This document shows positions 1 to 11,529 of a stretch of DNA of 64,000 bases, one piece after another. The stretch's first letter is position 1. Every line of letters begins with the position of its first letter. Position numbers and translations under genes: made by a program. Under the pieces are notes generated by a model. The model worked only from the letters and a program-made list of their open reading frames with translations. It was not told where the DNA came from and did not search any database. The stretch is from Cytidiella melzeri (taxonomy: Eukaryota; Basidiomycota; Agaricomycetes; Polyporales; Irpicaceae), in NCBI GenBank assembly GCA_022592445.1, contig JABYQR010000056.1, positions 110,447 to 174,446 of the forward strand, written 5' to 3'.

Positions 1-2336
1 CATCATAGATAGTAATAGAAGAATGACGCAACGTACGTTGAAAGGCACAACTATTGATGTGGTTGTAAGTGTGAGTCGCGGAAGCCGTGTTTGCATTTGC
101 CGCTCTGCTTCAACAACAAGATTTTGCACAGCGACGTGCAAAACGTTTGTGAGATCTTCACATTGTGATAGCATCTCTAAAACGCATGCAACCTGAGAGA
201 GACGAAGGGAATCAGTAATTGTAATGCAGCTAAATCAGAGCAAAATCTGTACTCGACTTAAGCCGTCAGATTGGATGATAATGTCACTTCCAATCTTCAC
301 CGTATCACCTTTCTTCAGTACTGCGGATGCTACCTTAAAATATGTTGAGGGTTGGATTAGGAGTAGCGAAGAGTTGAGTGCTGATGCGCATTGGGTGAGC
401 TTCCAATCAACAGCTTGTGGTTCTGATTTTTCCCGGCTTAATGAAAGAGAGATTGACTCTAAACAATGTGGCATGAATGAATGTGAGTGTTTGATCATGG
501 ACTGTTCTTTACACATGTACCATTATCTCTCGCCTTCTCTTGGTGCACTCCAAGATATTTCTTCAGCTCTGGATGCTCTTCCATATAATCTAGCACACCC
601 GCACTTGCGCGAACCCACACTCTTTTTGTCAAGTCAAACCAATAACCACCAAGTGCGATATGCTTGACTATATCTTGCGCCGTGAAGGCATTACATGAAT
701 CTCGGCTGGGTGCCTGGCAATTGCTGAGTACGGATGAAAGACGGAAGATGTGATTGAAACTCTTGTAGCACTCTGTTGAGAATAAAATGGCTGGTCCAAA
801 CCGCCGTATGTACATGGGAAGATGTACCAAAAAGTGGAACTTTGGCTTGAGAATCAGAATACTTGGTGCGCATCTTGCAGTAACATTGAGAACGCCGTCA
901 ATGGTTCTTGATAGTTGTGCCTACCAATGCACGTCAATGATGATACTCATGACAAACATGCATCGCACTTACCAAGTATTTCTTGCAATCTTCTATTGTC
1001 GTGTGCCATAGTAAGACCACAAGCTCGCCAATAACATTCCATCCATCAACAACAATCTGGGGTACTAGATCATATACGAGGAATGGCATTACCTGTGCAA
1101 GACTTTTGAAATGTTTGCCGATCAAGCTTCCGCGGTACCTGCACATGTAATCTGGGCTGAATTACGGCAAGTTCAAGCCATTCTGTGAGATAGACTCCAT
1201 CCAACTTTGTAGCACCGAGAGCAGCTTGGATTTTTCGAGAATGAAGACTGTCTGACCCCAGAAATACTTGACAATACCGAGCAGGATGGTATGTAGAATT
1301 TCCGTCAGTGTATCCAGGTGAATGTTTACGCCTTGAGAGAAAAGAATGAACATTTAGAAATCAGTATTGGCCGGTGGGTATCATAATGACGTACCTGGCA
1401 TTCCGAGTAGCGGATTGATATGATTGTCGAGAGAGTGGCCATTCAACAGCTTCTCAAACTCAGCCTCAAGCCGTGCAGTCAGCTTGGCTTCTAACAATTT
1501 CTGCTCTCCATCTTGTGGCTTTCGCAGCTGCTTTCCCCAATCAACTACGGTATCAATGATAGCTTGAAGGCCGGCATCGCGAATGCCAGTAGTCTGATGT
1601 GACGCGTCTATCTTTCTAGTACCGCCAGATAGCATGGATAGTGCAGCTTGTTTCCGTACTTCTTGTTCAGTACATAGTGGTGTTCTGATGCATCCGGACT
1701 GCATAGTACTCATGTAAGCTGTGCTGTAATATCAGAGAGTAATGCGGGCTTACTTCGAGCAAAGCAAGGTAGCCTTCTAATGATGACTTCATCGCTTTTG
1801 TTTTGCCCACTTCACAGGTGCAACACAAGAAGTTACATGCCAAGCCCGCATGGCTGCATTCTTCCACCTGCATTGGATTATCTCCTGCAAAGAAACCGCC
1901 GTGTGGAAGCAGCAGTACCTCTTCTTCATCTCTGCAGTCCCACGCAGAGACACCCATCTCAGCAGCTATGCGAAACAGTAGAAGCATTGCTGTCAGCCTT
2001 ATACCGTGTGCAAGAGAGTAATTATATGCGAACCTTATTGATTCTTGTACAGCTCTCATGAGCTCCGTTGGTGAGGCATGTGGAGACAAAGTGACGAAGT
2101 GTATACACACTCTTTCTCAATCCTCTCTCGTGAAAGATTACCATTTGATGCATAAATGACAATATGTTTATTCCACTGTTTTAAAATGTTACCTGATACA
2201 TCATCCATGAAGATGATGATCGGGACAGTGTACACCATTTGGCCGTTTGCTTTAGCTCGTAGAGGATTTGGCATTGTGGCAGCGTATGAGCTGCTGCTTC
2301 CATCTGCCAGTCATGAATCATGATCAATTGAATGCT
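1..2336 (-). pseudogene. Middle/C-terminal part of a decayed multi-copy Agaricomycete gene of unknown function
   Basis: Read on the minus strand, successive blocks resemble one large protein family that I recall as highly repeated in Agaricomycetes and that has no assigned function. The blocks are NPLRAKANGQMVYTVPII near 2274, FMDDVSGNILKQWNKH near 2200, LSPHASPTELMRAVQESI near 2080, AWDCRDEEEVLLLPHGG and AGDNPMQVEECSHAGL near 1900, EILHTILLGIVKYFWGQ near 1300, RRFGPAILFSTECY near 790 and DIVKHIALGGYWFDLTKRVW near 650. They lie in the right order but in different frames with stops between them, so the copy is dead. It continues off the left edge. Its N-terminal part resumes at 12751-14240, beyond element T1. 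The assignment to one family is from memory of conserved blocks; the joining is inferred from matching strand, order and TSDs. Confidence 0.7.
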
Positions 2337-3116
2337 TGTTGCGGAGCGACTGCTGCTATGCTGATAACCCTAGAAAGGGAGTGAAGTAGAGAGGAAGGGG
2401 GTAGATCTCCAACGACGACAACGAGGTCAAAGTCGATGATGAGCAGGCAAGCAGGCACTGAGGCCGGATACTGGCAGTGCAAATGACGAAGTTAATAAGG
2501 TATGATACTAAGTTACATGCAGTAACTCACCTGGCAGTGCAAATGACGAAGAGGTCAAGATGCAGAACCAGGGAGGGTAAGGGGTACTATATATACTGTG
2601 TCTGGGTGGTCTGTGCACCAGTTCCCACACTAGGGACTGGAGTAACTGTGGGGCCGGAGTAACAATAGAACAATAAGGGACCAGGGTAACTGTCAAGGAC
2701 CTGAGTAACTGTCAAGGACCAGGGTACATAGAACAATAGGACTAGAACAATAGACAATAGAACAATAGTATCAGGAACAATAGAACAATAGGAACTGGGG
2801 GAATCCCTAACAATAGACAAAAGACAATAGACGGAAGACAATAGGACAATAAGAACTGGGGGAATCCCTGGGGAATCCCTATCAATGGAAGTTGAACAAT
2901 AGAACAATAGCCTAGGTTGATCTGGAACCGCTCCAGATTGAGTCTAGGGTTTGGGTCTGGACTATTGATAAATAAGGCAGGATGTCACATGACCCGGGTT
3001 AGGGTTAGGTCCGGTAACACTCCTAGCCGGAAAATAAGCGCTCTAGATAGGCACCTAAGGCTGTAAACTGGTGACATTATTGGAAAAATCCGGTCTCTGT
3101 TGGACTATCCATGTCA
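2337..3116 (+). mobile_element. Solo LTR Q1
   Basis: A 780 bp unit starts TGTTGCGGAGCGACTGC and ends CTATCCATGTCA, so it has TG...CA ends. It is flanked by a perfect 5 bp target-site duplication, atgct at 2332-2336 and 3117-3121. A TATA-like ctatatata lies near 2587, and the middle is a run of AACAATAG-type short repeats. Three other copies (Q2, Q3, Q4) have the same ends and their own duplications. No internal coding region is present, so this is a solo LTR left by recombination. It sits inside the decayed host gene. Confidence 0.9.
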
Positions 3117-3790
3117 ATGCTTGCTCAACGGCGAGTAATACATACCTGCAAACTTAAATGCTGTGTCAGAAAATGAAACACTGTGGTACGCTTCAAAACT
3201 AATTACAACCCCAAAGACAACACTACCAACCACAAAGTGGCAATAGGAGTGTAAGGGCGTGGGAGCGCAGTAGTGCAAAAGTGTGCGAGGTGGTCTTTAG
3301 AGTCCTAGTGCACCTGTGCTGTAAGGAGCAACAAGGTTTGTGATAATAAAGGTTTTGTATAAATTGGGCTAGGAGGGCCAAGTACCACGCGTATTGCAGG
3401 CAAAAGAAAGGGCGGCGCGGTGAAAGCGAAAGAGTTTTTAGTGCGAACTCGAAGAGAACCCGCGCGAGATGCCGAGTCTCAAAGTAAAGATGGTGCGCAG
3501 AAAGTCGCGAGCAGTAAACGCGAACGCAGTACAAACCTCAAACACAAAATGTGGTTGCTAATGAAGAGGAAAGTGGTCACTAATGAAGAGGAAAGTGATC
3601 GCTGTAAAATGCGGTCGCAGTGAAAGTAAACGCAGTAAGCTAGATGCAGTGAAGATGAAACGCAGACGCAATAATGCAGTAAAATAACGCAGTTAAGAAA
3701 TAGACGCAACGCAATGTAACCAAATGAGTCGCAAACGTAGGATGAACTATTGGGGCGCAAAACTCCGCGTAAGGATATGCAAGACCGCAG

Positions 3791-5109
3791 TCAATTTGAC
3801 TTGATCGACTGGTCGCGGGAGCAATAGTGAAGGACAACTCCTCCCGAGTGACATGAATAGTCCAACAGAGACCGGATTTTTCCAACATTGTCACAAGTTT
3901 ACAGCCTTAGGCGCCTATCTAGAGCACTTATTTTCCGGCTAGGAGTGTTATCGGACCTAGCCCTAACCCAGGTTACGTGACATCCTGCCTTATTTATCAA
4001 TAGTCCAGACCCAAACCCTAGACTCAATCTGGAGCGGTTCCAGATCAATTTAGGCTATTGTTCTATTGTTCCTCTTCCATTGATAGGGATTCCCCAGGGA
4101 TTCCCCCAGTTCTTATTGTTCTATTGTCTTTTGACTATTGTCTTTTGTCTATTGTTAGGGACTCCCCTAGTTTCTATTGTTCTATTGTTCCTATCCTATT
4201 GTTCTATTGCTCTATTGTTCTAGCTCTATTGTTCTACGTACCCTGGTCCTTGACAGTTACTCAGGTCCTTGACAGTTACCCTGGTCCCATATTGTTCTAT
4301 TGTTACTCCAGCCCCACAGTCACTCCAGTCCCTAGTGTGGGAACTTGCGCACAGACCACTCAGCCACAGTATATATAGTAGCCCTTACCCTCCCTAGCTC
4401 TGCATCTTGAACTCTCTGTCATTTGCACTGCTAGGTGAGTTACTGCATATAACTTAGTATCATACCATATTAACTCTGTCATTTGCACTGCTAGTATCCG
4501 GCCTTAGTGCCTGCTTGCCTGCTTATCATCGACTTTGACCTCGTTGTTGTCGTTGGAGATCCCCTTCTACTTCCACAGCACATCCCCTCTACCCTTGTTT
4601 AGGGTTTATCAGTCTAGCAGCAGTTGCTCCATGATACCGAGCGGCAATGCGTGTTACAAGCGAATGCATGGCCGACAACAACGTTGGCGGAGCTTGTGAA
4701 ATTGAACTGAATAAGTTTGCACTTGTGGTTATTGCCTTCAAAGTTTGGCAAAAGCCAACAATCTGGATGCGGCGCGGGCGGGCGGTCGCAAGTTGAGCAG
4801 AACAAAAGGTCCGGAGCGCAGGGGAATTGGGTGGTCACTCTGAGTGTCACAATAAGAGCAATTGTCAAGCGAGTCCGCAACTGAGGCAACGGACGACGCT
4901 AGCAAAGGAGATTTAGGAATGGATCTCTCGGGGGAGACAGTAGTCGCTACTGCGGGTTCAGGCGGCGGCGTAGGCGCGGGGATGATAGGGTAGCGGTGAA
5001 GGCCTTTGTGGCGCGGGCAGTATGGGTAGCAACCGTCTGGTAAGTGTGGAACGGTTGGACAATAGCAGCAAACATGAGGCGGGTTGTGAATGGTAGGCGC
5101 AGCGGACAT
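3791..5109 (-). pseudogene. Broken copy of the T-family zinc-ribbon-like ORF (T1)
   Basis: The reading starts MSAAPTIHNPP with a C-x2-C...C-x2-C cluster, as in T2 and T3. It shifts frame near 4780, where the Leu-rich end of one frame replaces the conserved APHPDCWLLPNFEG block of another. Its last codons are cut off by solo LTR Q3 and resume at about 3791-3848, ending IKSN-stop. Inactive as it stands. Confidence 0.7.
3849..4636 (-). mobile_element. Solo LTR Q3
   Basis: A reverse-oriented Q copy of 788 bp with a perfect 5 bp duplication ccgag (3844-3848 and 4637-4641). The left end is TGACATGAATAGTCC, the complement of the Q 3' end. The right end has decayed from TGTTGCGGAG to TATCATGGAG (ORF orientation), all by transitions. 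It interrupts the 3' end of the ORF of T1. The long open frame inside it on the plus strand comes from the TTCTATTGT repeats and is not a gene. Confidence 0.88.
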
Positions 5110-5260
5110 AAACGTAGAAGAGAACACGATTGAGCAATGCAGGAGATGCTACAGCTTTTTGACGCAAAGAGACTCCCTCAACGCGAGCGCAAAGTGTAAA
5201 GAAAACTCTGGGAACTGGGGTGGGGATTGATTGATTCTCTATGCAGTACTGACAACACCT

Positions 5261-5270
5261 TTTTATATAT
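5261..5270 (-). promoter_or_regulatory. TATA box of element T1
   Basis: On the minus strand TATATAAAAA precedes the T ORF by about 150 nt, at the same place as TATATAAA in T2 (21447-21454). This conserved position supports a T-internal promoter driving the ORF. Confidence 0.5.
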
Positions 5271-6563
5271 CTAAGCCCCTCTCCTAAACCTGACACGGAG
5301 ACAAGGCTCGACGTGACAAACAGGGACACGAAGTGGATGACGATGAAGTGGTGGTGGTAGGCGTGAAGCTCAATACTCTCATCAGCTATAAACCTTATGC
5401 AGATGTCTAGCCCAGTAAAGACCAAGTCAATATTTGTACTACCAGCTATATAGTACAAGAGGGGGTGGCTTACCTAGCCCAGTAAAGACCAAGAGGTCGA
5501 GATGGGGGGCTAGGAGCGTACATGTAGCAGCATATATAGACTTCAGAGACCTGCGCACAGACCATGTTGAGGGCAGGCTTTGTAAGAAGCCGTGTGAACA
5601 AAGAACAAAAGAACTACCTAAAGGAGAACAATAGCTATTGTCTAGACCTTGCCAAGAACTCTACTTGTGAGAGAATCTATCTAAAAGGAGACCAACTATT
5701 GTATTCCATTCCCACACCTGTGAGAACATCCTTCCATAAAGAGAACAATAGGGAAAGAACAATAAGGAGCCCATGTGGACGTTATCTATGACGTCAAACC
5801 CTAGCTATGGGTTGAGCCATGTGGTTGTAGCCATGTGGTCTTACTTAAGCTAAGTCACATGCCAGTGTGACGTAGTAGCAAGTAATGTGACTAGTGCTTA
5901 GCAAATACCATTAGATATTACAACTGGCCTGTATTTAATGATTACCATTGAATACCAATATCATGTGATGTGTATTGAATAATAATGTATTGAATAGTAT
6001 TGGTATTGGTTAGTATTGGTATTTATTGGTATGTAATGGTAATTAATGATATAGTCAGTGTTTGGGTGAGTCAAGTTCAAGTCCTTGCTCAACTGAGTCT
6101 CTGATTGTCTTGCATTTATAGCTAACACATTTTACAATGAACTCATGAAGACAGTAAGATGGTATGCATGACAATTGGTATGCACTATAAGTAGCATCAC
6201 TGTATATGTTACCACCACTTCATTGGAGCTTGGTATGTTCTGTTGTCTTGCAACTGGACAGTGCTACTACATAAACTTTGAACAAATTGGCACATTGTTG
6301 TTTTTGGCAGGGTTTTGATGCGCGCACGGGAAGGAGGCTCGAAGGGATGAACACAATGTTATTAGATAGCCACAAAAATACATGGTTTTTATATTATTTT
6401 AAAAATGGATAAGACGGAAAGGGAATATCGAGACAGGTAATCCGCGCGGAATGACGAAAGGCGGGCGGCGGGAACAAGCGGAAAAAAACAGAAATCGAAC
6501 GCAAAACCTAAAATAACAACACTCCCCCTCAACGAGCAGAGCGTGAAAACAAACGCGAGTTGC

Positions 6564-7412
6564 CTAGAAGGTATACTCCGGTGCGTCGGTGTGAGTGTGC
6601 GAACCAATTGTAGCGAGGGAGTCCGTAGCAACCATTGAGTAAGCTGCCGGCGGAGTCGCCAAATTGGACTGAGCGGCGGGCTTGTCCTGTTCCTCACATT
6701 CGGGTCTGATGTGACCCTCCTTGCCACACTTGTGACAAGTAACTCCAGTACAAAAACACTGTTTCTTCGGCATAACACAAGTGGCTGCAAAAGCCTGGGT
6801 AGTACCGCGGGACTTGCGCCGAGATTCCTCCTGCACAATACGACCAATAAGGCTGGCAGAGGTGAGATCGCCATCAGCGGCGGTGACAGAAACGAATGCG
6901 TCCCAAGACTTTGGTAACGCCGAGAGAATGCACATTGCAAGATCGTTATTTCCCAATCCGGTAGCGGTTCCCCAAACCATATTATATTCAATCCAGAGAC
7001 ATTTAATGTCTCAGATTTTCACTGTGAGTTCCTCTGTCTCGTTGATGCGGTAACCAAAAAGTTTGCATCGGATAACAAGGCGGGCAACACTGCCCTGAGT
7101 GGCAAAAACATTGGCCAAGGCATCAAAAGCCTCCTTCAAAGTTTCGGCGGCCATCACATGCATCATCATATTGTTGTTGATGCGGAGACAGATCGTGGTA
7201 AGCGCCTTCTGATCTTTGGCTTCCCATTCGCTAGTGTCTCCTCGCCTCGGCTTCTCCACAGTTCCACTGACATGCCCCCATAGATCCAATTCTCAGAGGA
7301 TGTCGCTAAGCTGGATTCGCCACGTGAGGTAATTCTCCGGTCCGGCGAGAGGGGTGATCCGATATGCAGATGATGTCGAGGTAGGGACAGGGGTGGCAAC
7401 TTCTTCCGCCAT
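6564..7412 (-). pseudogene. Copia gag (UBN2/retrotran_gag type) with two CGA-to-TGA stops
   Basis: The frame starts MAEEVATPVPT and runs 283 codons. It has the gag core (ENYLTWRIQLSDIL, KWEAKDQKAL-like, MMHVMAAETLKEAFDAL) and a CCHC zinc knuckle CHKCGKEGHIRPEC near residues 240-253. It is interrupted in frame by TGA at 7293-7295 and at 7011-7013. The relative at 27.4-28.2 kb has Gln (CAA) at the first site and Arg (CGA) at the second, so both stops are best explained as CGA-to-TGA CpG transitions. Confidence 0.85.
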
Positions 7413-7563
7413 AATGAAAATGAATAAGATCGGAACACGATTGGCCTAAGAGTGTATTGCTGACGTAATGTCACCCAAATAAGAGGTGGTTCGGCCTAAG
7501 GGCGCAATGCCGAGCTAGTGTTGCCGCGAGATGAAAATCAAGAGGATGTGCGCCTAGAGCGGG

Positions 7564-7575
7564 GGGCTCATAACC
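7564..7575 (-). promoter_or_regulatory. Copia primer-binding site, half-tRNA type
   Basis: Immediately after the 5' LTR the minus strand reads GGTTATGAGCCC. This is complementary to GGGCTCATAACC, the anticodon arm of initiator tRNA-Met. Priming from a tRNA half cut at the anticodon is known for Drosophila copia. Confidence 0.7.
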
Positions 7576-7843
7576 TGTTGTTTTTGGCAGGGTTTTGATG
7601 CGCGCATGGGAAGGGGGCTCGAAGGGATGAACACAATGTTATTAGATAGCCACAAAAATACATGGTTTTTATATTATTCTAAAAACGGATAAGACGGAAA
7701 GGGAATATCAAGACAGGTAATCAGCGCGGAATGACGAAAGGCGGGCAGCGGGAACAAGCGGAAACAAACAGAAATCAGACGGAAAACCTAAAATAACAAC
7801 ACACATGTATGCTAATACACACAGCAGCTGCAGTCAATGACAT

Positions 7844-10800
7844 CTACTTGCTCCAGATAGACACACCATTGAGATACTCAATACCCTCGCCAAGCCCAAT
7901 CTGTAACCACTCCTTTGAGATAACAGTCTTTGATGCCTTTTTGGCCCCAAGAGATGAGCGAGAGTCTCTCATAGTGTGCTTGCATGATGAGAATAGCCTC
8001 TCAACTGAGACACTGGCACCAGGAATTGCAAGAATGTCTCGTGCAATGTGAGAAAGGGTGGGAAAGACCTTTGCATGCCTCTACATAGGCAATTTGGTTA
8101 GCAAGGACCACAATTTTGTGTTAAATGTAGTACATACCTTCCACCAAGTGAGTACATTCTCATCATCCTGAGGAGAATGTGCACCACTGAGGTAAAGCTC
8201 TATCTCAGTTTTCCAATGAGCAGCTGATGTGACTGATGCAAAGGCTATTGCAGATGCAAAAATTGACTTGTTGGCTGGCTGTGCAGATGTGGGTGTGTTG
8301 GCAGACTGCAAGGTTGTGGCAAGAGCAGAAGAATACTGGGTATAAACCTCTCTGAGAAGATGCTGTGCTTGAGCTGCTACTGCCTGATCCCAATCTGCTG
8401 TCTCAAAATACTTCAGCCAGATAGACGGATGAAGGAGTGTGGTTGCAGAGTCATGTCAATTCAGCCTGAATAGCCTAGTGTATATGTACTTACCAGCAGC
8501 TAGAAGGGGGAACTTTTTCTTTAACACAATCTGCATATGCTTATCAAGCTTTGCAAGTGCCATGGACAATGCTTTTTTTCAGATTTGAAGCTGAAAAGTG
8601 TGCATCAAAATGACAACTACTGAGATGGTTTTCAAGATGCTTATAGAGTGGAAGAAGTTGTGGAAGTGTTGGAACTTTCTTCTGTGATAGACTGCTTGTG
8701 ATTTCTTTGAATGGCTGTTGAGGTGAAGTTAGAGACAATCAAACAACAAGTGATGATAGCTAAACTGACTGCTAGTATTTCCACAAGATTCTCTAAAAAA
8801 TGCCACCCTTTGGGATCAATGTATAACTTGGCTTGCTTCCAAACAGCTGCTGCTCTTTTCTTGCCTTGTAGCCCGTCAGGCAGTGTGTTAACCCAGAATG
8901 TGATAGCCTAGGATAAAAGTAGTACAGAGTCAAAGTTCTCTGGAGAATGCCAAGAATGCACATTAAAGAAGAATGCCCCACTCAATCTCTGCCAGAGTTG
9001 TGTTCCACCGGATGGGCATACCACATATAAGATTAGGATGATGGTGCTCTGTGCTGCACATTTTCTGGATGATCTGACACATTTTCTTGCGCTGTGGCTC
9101 ACTTCGCAGAACATCTACCACAATAGCATGGAGCTGACTACTTTATTAGCTGAAGTAATTTAAGGAACAGTGTCTTACCTTATCAGCAACAGTTGGTTGC
9201 AGTTTTGCTTTTTTTGACATCTTCTTAGTACTAGTAACTGCCTCTCCCATGTCCTCATCACTGCTGACAATTTCAGCATCAGGAAACTCTGAGTCAGTAT
9301 CACTCTCATTGTTGTCTGGTAGCTTCTCCTGTTCAGAGACCTCTCTGTCTAATACAGCTTCTCCAGCCTCATCTTCTGCTTCATTGACAAGTACCTCACG
9401 AGCACAAAGGTACAAATCTTCCTCTTCTGGGCTAACTTCTAGTCCAAGGCCAAATAGTAGCTCTCTTCTAATAGTCAATGTGCTGTCAAGCTGTGAGAAA
9501 GTATGGCACTTACTGCACAACAAGATGTTCTACATGAAGACCACAGCCCACTTGACAATCATTGGCATTGAGCTGGACATCCTTGTTACGCTTTACAATG
9601 CAATGACAAAGTCCTTTGTTCAGGGTAATATTGCTGCTGGTGTTATCGGTATCAACTGCAACTATTCAAAATTGTGTGAGTTCATATTGTAACTCTGGCG
9701 CGGGTTAGCACAGTGCTCGGAACAGCATATATACTCCAATAAGACTGAGATAATAACATCTCAGTTAAACTGCCTTTTGGCGTAACGGTCATGACGTCGG
9801 AGTTCAGATCGCTTACACATATGTCTAAAACACAGAGGATAGCTTACTGAATTTCTTGTCAACCTGACGGTGGTGTATTTCCTAAAATATTACCTTTGAG
9901 GATGCCGCACCAGAGTGATCTCCATCTACTGGAATAAGATCAAGGGGGTATTCCTTGAGGTCCCAGCTGTTGCTAATCCAGGATGCTACAATACCTGTAA
10001 AGGCATACACAGAGCTCTTGCTTGTCTACATGTCAGTAGCAAGTGCAATCTTTGACTGATTTGTCTGGGCATGAAGCAGATGTCAAGTGTTGCTACTAAA
10101 GCAGTAGAATATCAATATAGCCAAATACCTTCATCTCTTCTGAAAGCTTCAAGTCCATAGCTTCATGTAGGTGCTCCAGATCTCGACTTGTCATTGAGCC
10201 ATTTGGTACTTCCCAACCCTTTGGTAATATATATGTCACGAGTTGATTCATACCTGCCTTCTCCCCAACTGAGAAGGGAAGATCATCCTGTATGATACCC
10301 ATGACAAACCGCTCTCTGAACCCTTTCTGAGTAACCACTACCTGCGGATTCTCAATACCGCACTGTACAAACCCTGCCATCATCTGGCGTTGACTAGCAA
10401 ATGAGCCCACCTGGCCATCCAACTGCTGCGGGTGCTGCCATACTTCAAACTTGTGCTCTTTTGGAAGCTTTGAGCAGTTGTCGAGATGAGAGATGAGGTT
10501 GCTGTTGTGGATGGCCCAACTAGCCCTTATTTTTTGCAATTTACCTCTTGTTTTTATCTGTAAAACTCCGGGCTACAACCCAGTTGCAATCCTCTTTGCA
10601 CAAACTCCCTGCACGTCTATTAAGCGCCCGTGTCACGTGGCTTAGATGCTCCACATGGTCACGTTACTTGCTACTACGTCACACTGGCATGTGACTTAGC
10701 TTAAGTAAGACCACATGGCTACAAACACATGGCTCAGCCCATAGCTAGGGTTTGACGTCATAGATACTGTTCACATGGGCATCTTTTGTTCTTTCCCTAT

Positions 10801-11529
10801 TGTTCTCTTTATGGCCGGATGTTCTCACAGGTGTGGGAATGGAATACAATAGTTGGTCTCCTTTTAGATAGATTCTCTCACAAGTACAGTTCTTGGCAAG
10901 GTCAAGACAATAGCTATTGTTCTCCTTTAGGTAGTTCTTTTGTTCTTTGTTTGCACAGCTTCTTGCAAAGCCTGCCCTCAACATGGTCTGTGCGCAGGTC
11001 CCTGAAGTCTATATAAGATGCTGCATGTATGCTCCTAGCCCCCCATCTCGACCTCTTGGTCTTTACTGGGCTAGGTCAGCAACCCCCTCTTGTACTACAT
11101 AGCTGGTAGTAACAATACTAACTTGGTCTTTACTGGGCTAGCTACCTGAATAAGTTTTATAGTTGGTGAGAGCATTGTGCTACACACCTGCCACCACCTT
11201 GTTGTCGACTTCCACATTGTGTCCCTATTTGCTGCGTCAAGCTCTGTCTCCGTGACAGTTGCTGAAAGTTGGTGCTTTCGGCTCATTGTCAAAGGCCTTT
11301 ATTTTTGCTGATGAGCGGGGTAGTGACCAATGAGTGCTACATATACATTCCATAGTTAGCAGGTTGAGGTGCAAAGTGACAAGTAGCCTACACACCCGCA
11401 CCAGTTGCAGCTCCATTGCCATATCAGCTTTTCATCTGACTGTTTTTTTGCCTTGGGTTCATTTCCAAAGTGAAGTTTTGCCCATTGGGATTTTACTGGT
11501 ACATGACCACACCTTGGTTTGGCACCCAT
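7844..11529 (-). pseudogene. hAT transposase (BED finger, RNase H-like core, hATC dimerisation domain)
   Basis: Minus-strand exons cover a whole hAT transposase. N-terminal: MGAKPRCGHVPV, WSCNWC and, after LTR P2, SNLISHLDNC form a BED-type finger. Next comes FRERFVMGIIQDDLPFSVGE at 10.3 kb, CGLHVEHLVVQ near 9.55 kb, an acidic stretch at 9.2-9.4 kb, MPIRWNTTLAEIE near 9.0 kb and GWHFLENLVEIL near 8.8 kb. The C-terminus holds the hATC signature ARDILAIPGASVSVERLFSS near 8.0 kb and ends VSIWSK-stop at 7844. Several introns are visible, for example GTATGT at about 8138. Breaks: LTR P2 in the N-terminal part, and an extra base in a T7 run near 8573 (seven A on the coding strand where six keep frame). 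Confidence 0.85.
10503..11257 (+). mobile_element. Solo LTR P2
   Basis: A 755 bp unit, TGTTGTGGATGGCC...CTGTCTCCGTGACA, with a perfect 5 bp duplication gttgc (10498-10502, 11258-11262). It interrupts the BED-finger exon of the hAT transposase. TATA-like tctatataag lies near 11012, followed by the conserved CCATCTCGACCT start region of the R segment. Confidence 0.92.

Larger units (their letters stand above)
6296..7801 (-). mobile_element. Copia-type LTR retrotransposon, gag-only derivative
   Basis: Two 226 bp LTRs (6296-6521 and 7576-7801; TGTTGTTTTTGGCAGG...AATAACAACA in plus reading) flank a 1.05 kb interior. A perfect 5 bp duplication cacat lies at 6291-6295 and 7802-7806. A purine tract (minus strand GTTGAGGGGGAG, 6522-6533) abuts the 3' LTR and a primer-binding site abuts the 5' LTR. 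Only gag remains; protease, integrase and RT are absent, so it could only have moved with proteins from elsewhere. It is nested in the hAT element downstream of the transposase. Confidence 0.92.

Noticed and set aside
4058..4378. About 106-codon frame repeated in the Q LTRs (also 2587-2907 and 22391-22681, minus strand)
   Set aside because: It is open only because the TTCTATTGT/AACAATAG tract lacks stops. Its length changes with the tract and it has no conserved start or domain.
10745..10984. Frame MLRAGFARS... found in every P LTR
   Set aside because: It lies antisense in U3/R of an LTR, overlaps the TATA region and carries different shifts in each copy; it is a by-product of repeat similarity.
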